A stretch of DNA of 64,000 nucleotides from an uncultured Muribaculum sp. (GTDB taxonomy: Bacteria > Bacteroidota > Bacteroidia > Bacteroidales > Muribaculaceae), in assembly GCA_910578835.1 (NCBI GenBank), contig CAJTSK010000003.1, positions 1 to 64,000 on the forward strand, written 5' to 3'. Under the pieces are notes generated by a model. That model saw only the letters and a list, made by a program, of their open reading frames with translations, searched no databases and was not told the DNA's origin. Below, piece by piece: positions 9,095 to 17,556 of the stretch. The number at the start of each line of letters is the position of its first letter. Position 1 is the stretch's first letter. The translations under genes were made by a program, and so were the position numbers.

Positions 9095-9565
9095 TTAATT
9101 AACGGCTTTGGTTACCGACCTGAGCGAATCAGGGTCAATATCGCCGGTCATGAATATCGCCGACATCACTTCCGGGATATCCTTGACTTTTATAAGAAGC
9201 AGGCTTGACAGTTTGTCACCGTTTGGCTTTCCGTAGATTTCTATGTTTTCTCCATCGTCACATACCTTCGACAACAGCTGAAGGTCAGATATGCATGGGT
9301 CAAGCATATTCCTGATGCGGTCAAACGCGGCAGGCTCCTCACAAGTCAGTATTTCCACGCTTTTGAGGTGGTCGATTGCCGAAGCGATAAACTGCGGCTG
9401 GTCAACCATCGCACCCATTGATGAAAGCATTGACTCCGAGATGTAGGCATATTGAGTTTCAGGGAGCTGCGCTATCTTTTCAAATGACTTGTTTTGTGCA
9501 GTTCCGGTGATTGCCGCTGCAATCATCCACAATCCTAATGTAATTTTCTTAAAATTTGCCATCAT
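9095..9565 (-). CDS. DUF4252 domain protein
   Basis: Secreted or envelope protein of 156 residues (155 if the second ATG is used) with a signal peptide ending at TGTAQ. The remainder shows the DUF4252 pattern: 'TQYAYISESML', a helical 'LKSVEILTCE' segment and a final beta part with 'LLIKVKDIPEVM'. It starts 17 bp inside the probable anti-sigma gene. The order sigma factor, membrane anti-sigma-like protein, DUF4252 recurs in Bacteroidetes. Its function is not known; being co-expressed with an ECF system suggests an envelope-stress output or sensor. Confidence 0.85.
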   Translation of the reverse strand: MMANFKKITLGLWMIAAAITGTAQNKSFEKIAQLPETQYAYISESMLSSMGAMVDQPQFIASAIDHLKSVEILTCEEPAAFDRIRNMLDPCISDLQLLSKVCDDGENIEIYGKPNGDKLSSLLLIKVKDIPEVMSAIFMTGDIDPDSLRSVTKAVN

Positions 9566-10106
9566 TCAATTCATTATAGATTGAGTCATCGTAGAGTTCG
9601 TCGTCTTCTTCAAAGAGAGAGTCGTCAATGAAAGTGATTTTTGACAATATGTGGTTAGCCTCGTTCATGAAAGCGCCGGTCTTGTTAAGACTTTCCGACA
9701 CCATGAGTATGGCTCGCTCCGTCTCGTTATATGCCGTCTGGGGGTCGGTAATCTCGTTAGGGTTAGGGGTGCTGCTCTTGACTATAAACAATATCAGCGA
9801 CACGACTATTGCAAGACTCGCCGCCACTCCGCCGTAGGCAAAAAACTTGCGCCCGGCAGCGGCCCGGCGTTCTTGCCGTGCAAGCTTGTCGATAAAGAGG
9901 CTTATATTGTCGGCAGCGGCATCAGGCACATCGATAGCCACGTCATCGTGAAGAGCCGTCACTATGTCACGGTCGGCAATCATGTCGGCCGGAAGCTCAT
10001 CGATAGCGTCAAACATCTCAATGAGCCTTCTCTCATCGTCAGGCGTGGTCAATCCGCTGTAATAGAGATTGAGCAACTGCTTCAGTTTGTAATGTTCTGA
10101 CTTCAT
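9549..10106 (-). CDS. Probable anti-sigma factor, single-pass membrane protein
   Basis: 185 residues with no recognisable named domain. An N-terminal cytoplasmic half ('LKQLLNLYYSGLTTPDDERRLIEMFD') has the short helical look of Bacteroidetes anti-sigma heads, followed by one membrane helix at about residues 88-110 (YGGVAASLAIVVSLILFIV) and an acidic periplasmic tail. The reading frame overlaps the sigma gene by 4 bp (ATGA) and the DUF4252 gene by 17 bp, so all three are coupled. The anti-sigma role is inferred from position and topology. Confidence 0.7.
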   Translation of the reverse strand: MKSEHYKLKQLLNLYYSGLTTPDDERRLIEMFDAIDELPADMIADRDIVTALHDDVAIDVPDAAADNISLFIDKLARQERRAAAGRKFFAYGGVAASLAIVVSLILFIVKSSTPNPNEITDPQTAYNETERAILMVSESLNKTGAFMNEANHILSKITFIDDSLFEEDDELYDDSIYNELNDGKF

Positions 10107-10600
10107 TTTATATTGTTGTATAAATCTTTCAAACGTCGTCTTGCCCTTGACAGCAGGGTACGGGCATTTTCATGCGTCACCCCGGTTATCGCGGCTATCT
10201 CCTGTAGGTCACAATCGGCTTCCGAACGCAGGCGCAACACTTCCTGTTGTAACGGGGGAAGCTGCTCCACGAGCGACTTGACGAGTGAAAGGGTGTCGCG
10301 CGCTTCAACCTCGGTGTCGGGGCTTGCAGAGCCATAGGCTTCATCGGGAAACGAATCGACCGGTTCGGCTCGTGAAGCTCGCGCACGCAACATGTCAATG
10401 CAACGGTTTTTTACCGCTTTCACACAAAACGACTCGTAGTTTCCCACATCACCAAGCAATGACCGCCGCGCCCACATCGATGCAACGGCATCTTGCACGG
10501 CATCCTGCGCATCATCGCTATCGCGCAATATTGAGTATGCTACGCGATACATTGACCCGTAGTGAGTCAATACGAGATGTTTGAAATTGTCAGTCGCCAT
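10103..10600 (-). CDS. ECF-type RNA polymerase sigma factor
   Basis: 165-residue sigma-70 family factor with region 2 (about 10-75: 'MYRVAYSILRDSDDAQDAVQDA') and region 4 (about 108-158: 'LPPLQQEVLRLRSEADCDLQEIAAITGV' then 'ENARTLLSRARRRLKD'). It would direct RNA polymerase to a small regulon, probably including its own operon. The ATG at 10600 lies 51 bp downstream of rarA. No consensus housekeeping promoter is visible directly before it, so it may be transcribed from rarA or be autoregulated. Confidence 0.93.
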   Translation of the reverse strand: MATDNFKHLVLTHYGSMYRVAYSILRDSDDAQDAVQDAVASMWARRSLLGDVGNYESFCVKAVKNRCIDMLRARASRAEPVDSFPDEAYGSASPDTEVEARDTLSLVKSLVEQLPPLQQEVLRLRSEADCDLQEIAAITGVTHENARTLLSRARRRLKDLYNNIK

Positions 10601-10651
10601 ATTGTTCTACATCTTGTAGACGCTGATGACGCGATTTTGTGACAGAAAATT

Positions 10652-11929
10652 TCAATATTTTTTACCCCACCGGCTCTCCTGCACCGCCTTGAGGCGATCC
10701 TCGGCAGGATTAGAGCATGGATGCCAGAAAGTTACACCATCGAGGCCGTCGGGAAGAAATTGCTGTCTCACAAAATTTCCGGGGTAATTATGGGCATAGA
10801 GATAGTTTTTGCCGTAATCAAGCTCCTTCATCAGCTTGGTCGGCGCATTGCGCAGATGCAATGGCACAGGCAGGTTTCCCGTCTCGTTGACCTTTTCAAG
10901 CGCCGCATCAATCGACAGGTATGCCGAATTGCTCTTTGGCGATGTGGCAAGATACACCACACACTCCGCGAGCGGTATCCTCCCTTCAGGCCACCCTATC
11001 TTGTGGATTACATCAAAAGTGGCATTGGCAAGAAGCAACGCATTTGGATTGGCAAGTCCTATATCCTCGGCGGCAAGTATCACCAGACGGCGGGCAATAA
11101 ACTCAGGCGCCTCGCCACCGGCAATCATGCGCGCAAGCCAATATATGGCTGCATCGGGGTCGCTACCCCTGATACTCTTGATAAAGGCAGATATTATGTC
11201 GTAGTGCATCTCTCCTGTCTTGTCATAGGCAAGCGGATTTTCCTGAAGACGCTCGGTCACCGTGCGGTCGTCAATCACAATCTCCTCGTCGGGCATAGCC
11301 GACTGCTCTATCAGGTCGAGTATGTTCAACAGCTTTCTGGCATCACCGCCCGCAAACCGGAACAATGCCTTCGTACTGTCAATGCGAAATTTACGCTTTT
11401 TCAATACCACGTCGGCAGTGATGGCGCGGGTAAGCAGCGTCATAAGGTCATCATCCTCAAGCGGTTTCAATACATACACCTGTGCACGCGACAGCAACGG
11501 GCGTATAACCTCAAATGAAGGGTTTTCCGTAGTCGCACCTATAAGCGTGACTATACCGCTCTCTACAGCACCAAGCAAGCTATCTTGCTGCGCCTTGTTA
11601 AAGCGGTGGATTTCATCAATAAACAATATCGGGCGCCCCTTTGAAAACATGCTCGTGGCATCGGCTTTACAACGGTCCATCACCTCACGCACCTCCTTTA
11701 CGCCGGAATGCACGGCGCTTAACGTGTAAAAGGGCGATTCCGTGGCGTTGGCTATAATCCGGGCAAGCGTGGTCTTCCCTACTCCGGGCGGTCCCCATAA
11801 GATAAAGGAGGTAACATTGCCGGAGTCAATCATACGGCGCAACACCGAACCAACACCCACCAGATGGGTCTGTCCGATATATTCGTCTATACTATGTGGT
11901 CTTAGTCGTTCTGCGAGTGGAGCGTGCAT
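10652..11929 (-). CDS. rarA: Replication-associated recombination protein A (AAA+ ATPase)
   Basis: 425-residue RarA/MgsA of the clamp-loader-like AAA+ ATPases that acts at stalled replication forks. Walker A is GPPGVGKTT (about residues 46-54), Walker B ILFIDEIHRF, sensor 1 in 'IGATTENPSFEV', then the tetramerisation region 'YWLARMIAGGEAPEFIARRLVILA' and a C-terminal 'LRNAPTKLMKELDYGKNYLYAHNYPGNF' block. The length matches the family. The minus-strand -7 element TAATTTTG at 11966-11959 may serve it. Confidence 0.95.
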   Translation of the reverse strand: MHAPLAERLRPHSIDEYIGQTHLVGVGSVLRRMIDSGNVTSFILWGPPGVGKTTLARIIANATESPFYTLSAVHSGVKEVREVMDRCKADATSMFSKGRPILFIDEIHRFNKAQQDSLLGAVESGIVTLIGATTENPSFEVIRPLLSRAQVYVLKPLEDDDLMTLLTRAITADVVLKKRKFRIDSTKALFRFAGGDARKLLNILDLIEQSAMPDEEIVIDDRTVTERLQENPLAYDKTGEMHYDIISAFIKSIRGSDPDAAIYWLARMIAGGEAPEFIARRLVILAAEDIGLANPNALLLANATFDVIHKIGWPEGRIPLAECVVYLATSPKSNSAYLSIDAALEKVNETGNLPVPLHLRNAPTKLMKELDYGKNYLYAHNYPGNFVRQQFLPDGLDGVTFWHPCSNPAEDRLKAVQESRWGKKY

Positions 11930-11958
11930 GGAGATGTCACTATCTGTTATTACTGATA

Positions 11959-11966
11959 CAAAATTA
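11959..11966 (-). promoter_or_regulatory. Possible -7 element for rarA
   Basis: TAATTTTG on the minus strand, 29 bp upstream of the rarA ATG. No exact -33 TTTG is found at the right distance, so support is partial. Confidence 0.4.
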
Positions 11967-12199
11967 ACAAATCCCCGGGGAAAAATCAGCTACCCGATGT
12001 TAATTGTGTTTAATATGTAGATTCATCGTTATGACATATCTAAAATTTTACTTAACTTTACCACTCTGAATTAACATTGATTCGGAGTTAGACATCTAAC
12101 CATGTATATTACGAACTATTAACGAAGGAATGTGTTAATTTTATAGAGGGTCATCATAAGATGACAGCTATTGATTGACAACACTAAAAAACATTTATT

Positions 12200-12439
12200 A
12201 TGAGCCAGGAAGGTAATGCAAACAAAGGCGGCAATACCGCGAGAACCATTTTCGGTATATTCATGATCGTGATTTACGTAGGTATGGGTATATTACTGCT
12301 TATCAACTTTTTCCAATGGGAGAGCGGTCCTTGGGAATGGCTCCGTTGGGTAGGAGGAATCCTTCTTATAGTCTACGGAATATGGCGCGGTTACCGCCAG
12401 TTTGCGGGAATTGACCGTAATATAGGTGATGAATACTAA
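12200..12439 (+). CDS. Small membrane protein upstream of a PstS-like gene
   Basis: 79 residues with two predicted membrane helices (about 16-38 and 48-63) joined by a Trp-rich loop 'FQWESGPWEWLRW', and short charged ends. I recognise no named domain. It starts the three-gene set with the PstS-like lipoprotein (21 bp later) and the TPR protein. Similar small proteins are known to me between tonB/exbD genes and such PstS-like genes in Bacteroides, but no exbBD or tonB lies upstream here. A weak -7 candidate, TAACTTTA, is at 12054-12061. Confidence 0.75.
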   Translation: MSQEGNANKGGNTARTIFGIFMIVIYVGMGILLLINFFQWESGPWEWLRWVGGILLIVYGIWRGYRQFAGIDRNIGDEY

Positions 12440-12460
12440 TCTGCTAATATTATCCGGTAA

Positions 12461-13444
12461 ATGAAACAAAACATTTTTAAATACACAGGAATTGCGCTGA
12501 CGTCACTTTTGCTCGCCGGCGCGATTTCTTGTCGCAAGGCGCCGACCAACACCAGCACCTCGGGCATAGCAACTATCGTATGTGATGCCAGTTTTGAAAA
12601 CATCATGAATCAGGAAATCGATGTGTTTGAGTACAATACCAAGGGAAAGGCAAGCATCATCCCCTACTACGACTCGGAGAAGGCATGTATCGACTCGCTC
12701 CTCGATTTCAAGACCAAGCTTATCGTAATCACCCGCGACCTTAATGAAAAGGAGAAGGAATATATCAAGGCTAAAAACCGCAACGTGCGCTCCAACCGCA
12801 TAGCGGTCGATGCAATCGCCCTGATTGTGAACCCCGAAAATCCTATCGAGCAGCTCTCGGTAAGCGAGATTGCCGATATCCTCACGGGAAGAACCACTGA
12901 ATGGTCACAGCTCGGTCCGGGCATGCTGAAGAGCAACATCCAGGTAGTGTTTGACAACGAAGGGTCAAGCACCGTACAGTACATGCGCGATTCAGTGATG
13001 AACGGAGAAAAATTCGGAGACAATGTATTTGCCCAAAACACTAACCAGGAAGTATTCTCTCAGGTACAGAACCGTAAAAACGCCATCGGTATAATCGGCG
13101 TAAGCTGGATTAGTGCCGATATGCGCACACGCGACTTGCCGCGCGAGGAGCGTATCAAGTCGCTCAACGAGCAAGACACCACCGTGTCGGAATTTGATAC
13201 CTCAGTGAAAGTGCTAAAGGTAAGCGGCAAAGATGATTTCAGGGCTTACAAGCCTTATCAGGGCTACATCTACGACGGAAGCTATCCGCTCTACCGCTCG
13301 ATGTACATGATTTCGACCGCTGCAAACGGCAGCCTGTCCCACGGCTTCTATTCATTTGTGACAGGCACCATCGGTCAGAAAATCATTCAGCGTACCGGAA
13401 TACTCCCCGCTCGCGTACAGCCGAGAATGGTAAACCTTAACTGA
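12461..13444 (+). CDS. PstS-like phosphate-binding lipoprotein
   Basis: 327-residue periplasmic-fold protein with a lipobox ending LAGAISC (Cys24), so membrane-anchored. It has the PBP-like architecture of PstS: 'GIATIVCDASFENIM' for the first strand, 'VDAIALIVNPENP' and 'LSVSEIADILTGRTTEWS', then 'GSSTVQYMRDSVM' matching the phosphate-loop GSGT(R)-type region, and 'NAIGIIGVSWI'. No PstC, PstA or PstB transporter genes are near, so it may bind phosphate or another anion for sensing or for delivery to an outer-membrane system rather than serve a local ABC transporter. Confidence 0.85.
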   Translation: MKQNIFKYTGIALTSLLLAGAISCRKAPTNTSTSGIATIVCDASFENIMNQEIDVFEYNTKGKASIIPYYDSEKACIDSLLDFKTKLIVITRDLNEKEKEYIKAKNRNVRSNRIAVDAIALIVNPENPIEQLSVSEIADILTGRTTEWSQLGPGMLKSNIQVVFDNEGSSTVQYMRDSVMNGEKFGDNVFAQNTNQEVFSQVQNRKNAIGIIGVSWISADMRTRDLPREERIKSLNEQDTTVSEFDTSVKVLKVSGKDDFRAYKPYQGYIYDGSYPLYRSMYMISTAANGSLSHGFYSFVTGTIGQKIIQRTGILPARVQPRMVNLN

Positions 13445-13511
13445 TTAAACCAATAACTGACAAAATAATCAAATAAACATAAATATATTAATAACAAAAC
13501 AGGTTTTAAAC

Positions 13512-15119
13512 ATGAAATTTAAATTTGTGTTATCCCTTTGCCTTGCAGGAGCATTGACCGCTTCGGCTCAGGGATACAAAGACGGAGTTGAGTATTTCAA
13601 GGCCAACCAGTTTGCCAATGCCAAGACACTTTTGGAGCGCAATCTTAACGATGCGTCTACCGACAAAGCTGTGGCTTATTATTACCTTGGTGCCATTGCT
13701 GTTCGCGATAAGGATTTCGCTGCGGCAAAGGAAAACTTTGAAAAGGGACTTGCCATTAACCCTGACTATGCCTACAACAAGGTAGGTCTTGGTGAACTTG
13801 CCCTCATGAACGGTGATGTCAAGGCTGCCGAGGCATACTTCGACGAGGCTAAGAAAATCAACAAGAAAGATGCCGGTGTGCTTTCAGCAATCGGACGTGC
13901 TTACTTCAACACTGACCCCGTTAAGTATGCAAAGGAGATTGAAAAGTACGATGAGCAGGCATTTAAAGCTAACAAGAAAGAGCCCGCTATCTTTGTGCTT
14001 CGCGGCGACCGTAAGGCTGCCGTAAAAGAATGGGGTGACGCTGCCGCCAACTACGAGAACGCCATCCTGTATTCTAAAGGTCTTCCCGAAGCTTACGTAA
14101 AGTATGCCAACGCTTACTTCAACGTAAACCCCGAATTTGCTATCGAAAAGCTTCAGGAGCTTCTTCAGGAAAGCCCCAACTCGGCGCTTGGTCAGCGTGA
14201 GCTTGCTGAGAAATATTACCAGAACGACCAGTGGGCAAAGGCTGCATCCGCTTACGGTGACTACATCAACAACCCCAACCACTTCGTTGAAGATGAGGTG
14301 CGCTACTCAGTGCTTCTCTACTACGGTCAGCACTACGAGCAGAGTCTTGCCATCGCCAACCGTCTCCTTGCTTCCGACCCCCAGAATCTTCAGTTGCAGC
14401 GTATCGCGTTCCTTGACAAGGCAGCGATGAAGGATTATGCCGGTGCAGAAGCTGCCGCTCAGAGCCTTTTCGCTCTCAAAAACGCCAAGTTTACATCCAA
14501 TGACTACTCTACCTACGCTGAAGTGCTTCAGGAACTCAACAAGGACTCTCTCGCAATTTTCGAGTATGAAAAGGCTATCGAGGCAAACCCTGAAAAGCTC
14601 GACCTTTACAAGGCTCTCAGCTCTGCCTACAGCGGTGCTAAAAATTACAAGAAAGCTCTTGAGGTATTCCAGAACTACATCGACAAGGGTGATTATACAA
14701 CCAACGACCTTGTAACTCTTGCAAGCCGCTACCAGAACGTAGCCGCTACTTCTGAGGATGATTCTCCCGAAAAGCAGGCTGCAATCGCAAAGGCTATCGA
14801 GACCATCGACCAGGTTATCGCAAAGGTTCCCGACAATCCCATCCCCGTCCGCAACAAAGCGCGCATGATGCTTGTGAAGTACAACAACAAGCCCTCTGCC
14901 GAGATGGAATCAACTTACCAGCAGGTAGTTGCTCTTCTCGACAAAGATCCTGAGAACAAGACCAAGCGTGCCGACATGTACAATGAGGCTTACAGCCAGA
15001 TTGCATCATATTATATCATGGAGAGGGATATTCCTACCGCAAAGGCATATTATGAAAAGGTTTACGAGCTTGATCCCACCAACCAGGCTCTTCGCGACTA
15101 CATCGACAAGATGAAGTAA
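13512..15119 (+). CDS. Secreted tetratricopeptide-repeat protein
   Basis: 535 residues: signal peptide (MKFKFVLSLCLAGALTASAQ) followed by TPR units across nearly the whole mature part, for example 'AVAYYYLGAIAVRDKDFAAAKENFEKGLAINPDYA', and a final one near 'IASYYIMERDIPTAKAYYEKVYELDPT' . Codon use is unusually uniform (GCT, CTT, AAG, GAG rich), as seen in highly expressed genes. It is the last gene of the 12.2-15.1 kb set and is closed by a strong terminator. TPR proteins act as periplasmic scaffolds; its partner is unknown but the PstS-like protein is an obvious candidate. Confidence 0.9.
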   Translation: MKFKFVLSLCLAGALTASAQGYKDGVEYFKANQFANAKTLLERNLNDASTDKAVAYYYLGAIAVRDKDFAAAKENFEKGLAINPDYAYNKVGLGELALMNGDVKAAEAYFDEAKKINKKDAGVLSAIGRAYFNTDPVKYAKEIEKYDEQAFKANKKEPAIFVLRGDRKAAVKEWGDAAANYENAILYSKGLPEAYVKYANAYFNVNPEFAIEKLQELLQESPNSALGQRELAEKYYQNDQWAKAASAYGDYINNPNHFVEDEVRYSVLLYYGQHYEQSLAIANRLLASDPQNLQLQRIAFLDKAAMKDYAGAEAAAQSLFALKNAKFTSNDYSTYAEVLQELNKDSLAIFEYEKAIEANPEKLDLYKALSSAYSGAKNYKKALEVFQNYIDKGDYTTNDLVTLASRYQNVAATSEDDSPEKQAAIAKAIETIDQVIAKVPDNPIPVRNKARMMLVKYNNKPSAEMESTYQQVVALLDKDPENKTKRADMYNEAYSQIASYYIMERDIPTAKAYYEKVYELDPTNQALRDYIDKMK

Positions 15120-15144
15120 TTTTTCATTAACCTATAACAACCGG

Positions 15145-15179
15145 GCAGGATGCATCAACACTGATGCATCCTGCTTTTT
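15145..15179 (+). terminator. Terminator after the TPR gene
   Basis: Perfect 13-bp stem (15145-15157 with 15162-15174), 4-nt loop ACAC, then TTTTT at 15175-15179. Confidence 0.92.
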
Positions 15180-15476
15180 CTTTGATACCATATGCAGTCG
15201 GGCTTCTATCCTTTCTTACAGCCGTGCTGATTACCAAGCCGAGATCCATATACCGATGGATGCCTGAAAAGATAATTTCGCTAACACAAGGACATTGCCC
15301 TGAATGGGCAATATGATGGTAAACTCGGGCAACGCCGAGGGTGAGCCCGCAGCAAGCATACCCCTCCACTGGCGCAACATGCTTTGGGCTTGAGATGATT
15401 ATGAGAGACCTATACAGCAACGGGTGCCCATTACGGGCTACCCGTCGTTAACGATATGTAATCCCGTCTAAGACAC
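15180..15476. other. Gene-free hairpin-rich stretch; candidate non-coding RNA locus
   Basis: About 300 bp between two terminators that both point into it, with no convincing protein gene. It contains several compact hairpins: 15294-15300 with 15306-15312 (7 bp, loop TGAAT), 15324-15328 with 15335-15339 (5 bp), and 15421-15429 with 15435-15444 (9 bp, one bulged base). The GC content of these parts is higher than in other intergenic regions of the window. A 49-codon minus-strand frame (15231-15380) resembles, from memory, short 'hypothetical proteins' annotated in other Bacteroidales, which would fit a conserved RNA rather than a protein; I cannot verify this. The strand and identity are unknown. 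Confidence 0.45.
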
Positions 15477-15508
15477 AAAAAAGCGGGCATGCAGTCAAGC
15501 ATACCCGC
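15477..15508 (-). terminator. Terminator after the T9SS-type secreted protein gene
   Basis: On the minus strand a 10-bp stem (15508-15499 with 15492-15483, one mismatch) and 6-nt loop are followed by TTTTTT (15482-15477). Confidence 0.85.
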
Positions 15509-15532
15509 CATGATTATTTTGCTTTTTCCCTA

Positions 15533-17290
15533 TTAGAGAGCAGCCTTTACAGTAACAGTCTCACCGTTAGCGGCAACTGCCTTCACGATGTAAAGACCTG
15601 ATGCAAGAGATGTTTCTACTGTTGCACCGGGGTTAGCCACGCTCATGACTACACGACCGTTAAGGTCATATACCTCAACCGAAGCAGCTTCACCGTTAAC
15701 AACGATAGTACCGTCAACAACGCTGATTTCAAGGGTTTCACCTACAGCCGGGACAGTCACCCCGGCAGGGTTCATAGTTCCGGGAACAAGGAGATAAGAA
15801 TAAGCAAGAGGCTTTTCCAAATTATCAATATCCCAAAAATCTGACGATGTCCATGTTGCAATCACCGACATATCGGCATTTGCAATAGGCAGACCGGTAA
15901 CCATGTAATTATCCTCCAATATATACTCATAATCCTCACCGACCCCGACAATAACACCGTCATGAGACATATTTTCCTTCATCCAGTCAACAGTAGGCTT
16001 AGAATATGAGAGAAAATCTACCAACGGGCCAAAGCTATCTTCTCCAGCCTTAAGAACATAAGCCATAGTAGGAGCAACCGAGAAACGGTCAGTCACAGTA
16101 CCGGCGAGGGCGTCTCCATTGTCTGACACGAACGAAATTCCAATATTTAAATCTGAAGGATAAAGCTTATATTCACCGGTTTCAAGGTTGAAAATACAAG
16201 GTATTGTAATTTCTATAGGCCAGCCACCGTCTTCACTCGGCTCATAAGACGTTGCAGTCGCGCCCAAATATTTGCCATTGCAAGAAAGTGCCACATTATT
16301 ATATTCAAACATTAGCGCTCCCGCATCTTGAAGCTGTGTCAATAGATTGTTCACTTCAGTACAAAGGTCAACCCACTGATTATATATCGCGGCAGCTGCA
16401 TCAAATTCGGCAACTTGCTCTGCTGTCATATAATCCTTTGGATCGGGGTTAAGATTAGGATCATAACCGTTATCCACGAAATTCTGGAATGCCTCGTCAT
16501 ACGCTTCCTTATTTTCAGGCGACATGAAATCAACGGCTTTGGGGCAATAAGGCTCATTCTCCCATTCGGGGAACTCAAGATTTGATACATTCAGCAATTC
16601 AGAATGCACAAGCTCATATACCCACTCATTTTTATCGTTAAGGCGATAAATGATAGGCTGAGGCATACCGCCACGATAGTCAAGTACCTGTCCTGCTACA
16701 GTCTTGCCATCGGCGCTGATAGCCACTGCTGTGATATACTGCGGGTCACGACCGGTAAAATCTTTTTCGGGATGAGGCAAAATCACATAATCATTGTAAG
16801 TGCCATCAGCTTTACGAGTCCATACTGCCGGAAGAGTAGTAGTCTCACCGGTCGTACGAGACGGAACAATACCGCATATAACACTACCGTCGGCTGATAC
16901 GCCGTGAGCGCTGTACACTCCTGTCACATCACCTGTCGGCAACATTTTCCATTCTCCATTTTCCCAATACGCAGCAACATCGTCTCCTAAGCCGCCAACA
17001 ACAATACCGGTAGAAGAAATACAGTTTCCATTGCCAACATTATAAGTGATAGATGAAGTATCATCGCCAAAACCGTCGCTAAATACAACGCCTTCATCTG
17101 AGCCATACTCATAAGTCTTGTTATTGGCAAAATCAAATATCGTCACTGTACCATACATGGAGCTGACGCCCATGTTGCCATCAGGAGAAAGCATATTGAT
17201 GGTCACATTCTCAAAAACCTGAGGTTCGAGAGCATTTGCTCCGGCAGCCCCTAATGCTGCCGCAGCTGAAAGAAGTAGAATTTTCTTCAT
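15533..17290 (-). CDS. Secreted protein with HAF-type repeats and a T9SS C-terminal sorting domain
   Basis: 585 residues. The ATG at 17290 starts a signal peptide (MKKILLLSAAAALGAAGANA); the TTG at 17296 is not needed. The mature part carries short repeats of the form 'SADGSVICGI' and 'SADGKTVAGQV', like the HAF extracellular repeat, forming a probable beta-propeller. A helical insertion at about 255-320 rich in Asp, Glu and Ala interrupts it. The last 75 residues ('LEISVVDGTIVVNGEAASVEVYDLNGRVV...LASGLYIVKAV') are a typical type A sorting domain, so the protein is predicted to be exported by the type IX system and attached to or released from the cell surface. Its ligand is unknown. Confidence 0.85.
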   Translation of the reverse strand: MKKILLLSAAAALGAAGANALEPQVFENVTINMLSPDGNMGVSSMYGTVTIFDFANNKTYEYGSDEGVVFSDGFGDDTSSITYNVGNGNCISSTGIVVGGLGDDVAAYWENGEWKMLPTGDVTGVYSAHGVSADGSVICGIVPSRTTGETTTLPAVWTRKADGTYNDYVILPHPEKDFTGRDPQYITAVAISADGKTVAGQVLDYRGGMPQPIIYRLNDKNEWVYELVHSELLNVSNLEFPEWENEPYCPKAVDFMSPENKEAYDEAFQNFVDNGYDPNLNPDPKDYMTAEQVAEFDAAAAIYNQWVDLCTEVNNLLTQLQDAGALMFEYNNVALSCNGKYLGATATSYEPSEDGGWPIEITIPCIFNLETGEYKLYPSDLNIGISFVSDNGDALAGTVTDRFSVAPTMAYVLKAGEDSFGPLVDFLSYSKPTVDWMKENMSHDGVIVGVGEDYEYILEDNYMVTGLPIANADMSVIATWTSSDFWDIDNLEKPLAYSYLLVPGTMNPAGVTVPAVGETLEISVVDGTIVVNGEAASVEVYDLNGRVVMSVANPGATVETSLASGLYIVKAVAANGETVTVKAAL

Positions 17291-17378
17291 ACGCAAATTT
17301 ACTTTTAGTATTGAATATCAGTCTATTAATCAAGGATATGTTATTGTTTATTATCGTCAGATGATGAATTCAACGCTG

Positions 17379-17386
17379 CAAAGATA
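17379..17386 (-). promoter_or_regulatory. -7 element for the T9SS-type secreted protein
   Basis: TATCTTTG on the minus strand followed by CAG, a very typical Bacteroidetes -7 sequence, 88 bp upstream of the ATG. The -33 part is not obvious. Confidence 0.55.
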
Positions 17387-17497
17387 CAAAAATTAAGAAA
17401 TCGGCCATTCATTTTATTAAGAAATTAATCACTATTCTACCGATTTGTAACTTTTATGTATTAAGGAATGCGCTCTAAAAAGCAGTCACATGTCAAA

Positions 17498-17529
17498 TTT
17501 GTATATTCTACAATTAAATTGTAACTTCG
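17498..17529 (+). promoter_or_regulatory. Promoter for the 5'-nucleotidase operon
   Basis: TTTG at 17498-17501, a 20-bp spacer, then TAACTTCG (17522-17529), one base off the -7 consensus. Confidence 0.55.
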
Positions 17530-17556
17530 TAGTAACTATAACCATCAACAACCGCA

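Noticed and set aside
15127..15420. 97-codon minus-strand frame between two terminators
   Set aside because: It runs through the TPR-gene terminator hairpin, has no start signal or family pattern, and the region is better explained as non-coding structured DNA.
15180..15476. RNase P RNA or tmRNA
   Set aside because: GGTAAACTC and the AGATGA...ACAG stretch recall the 3' part of RNase P RNA, but the universal GAGGAAAGTCC-type core is missing on both strands, and no tRNA-like ends or tag frame of tmRNA are seen.
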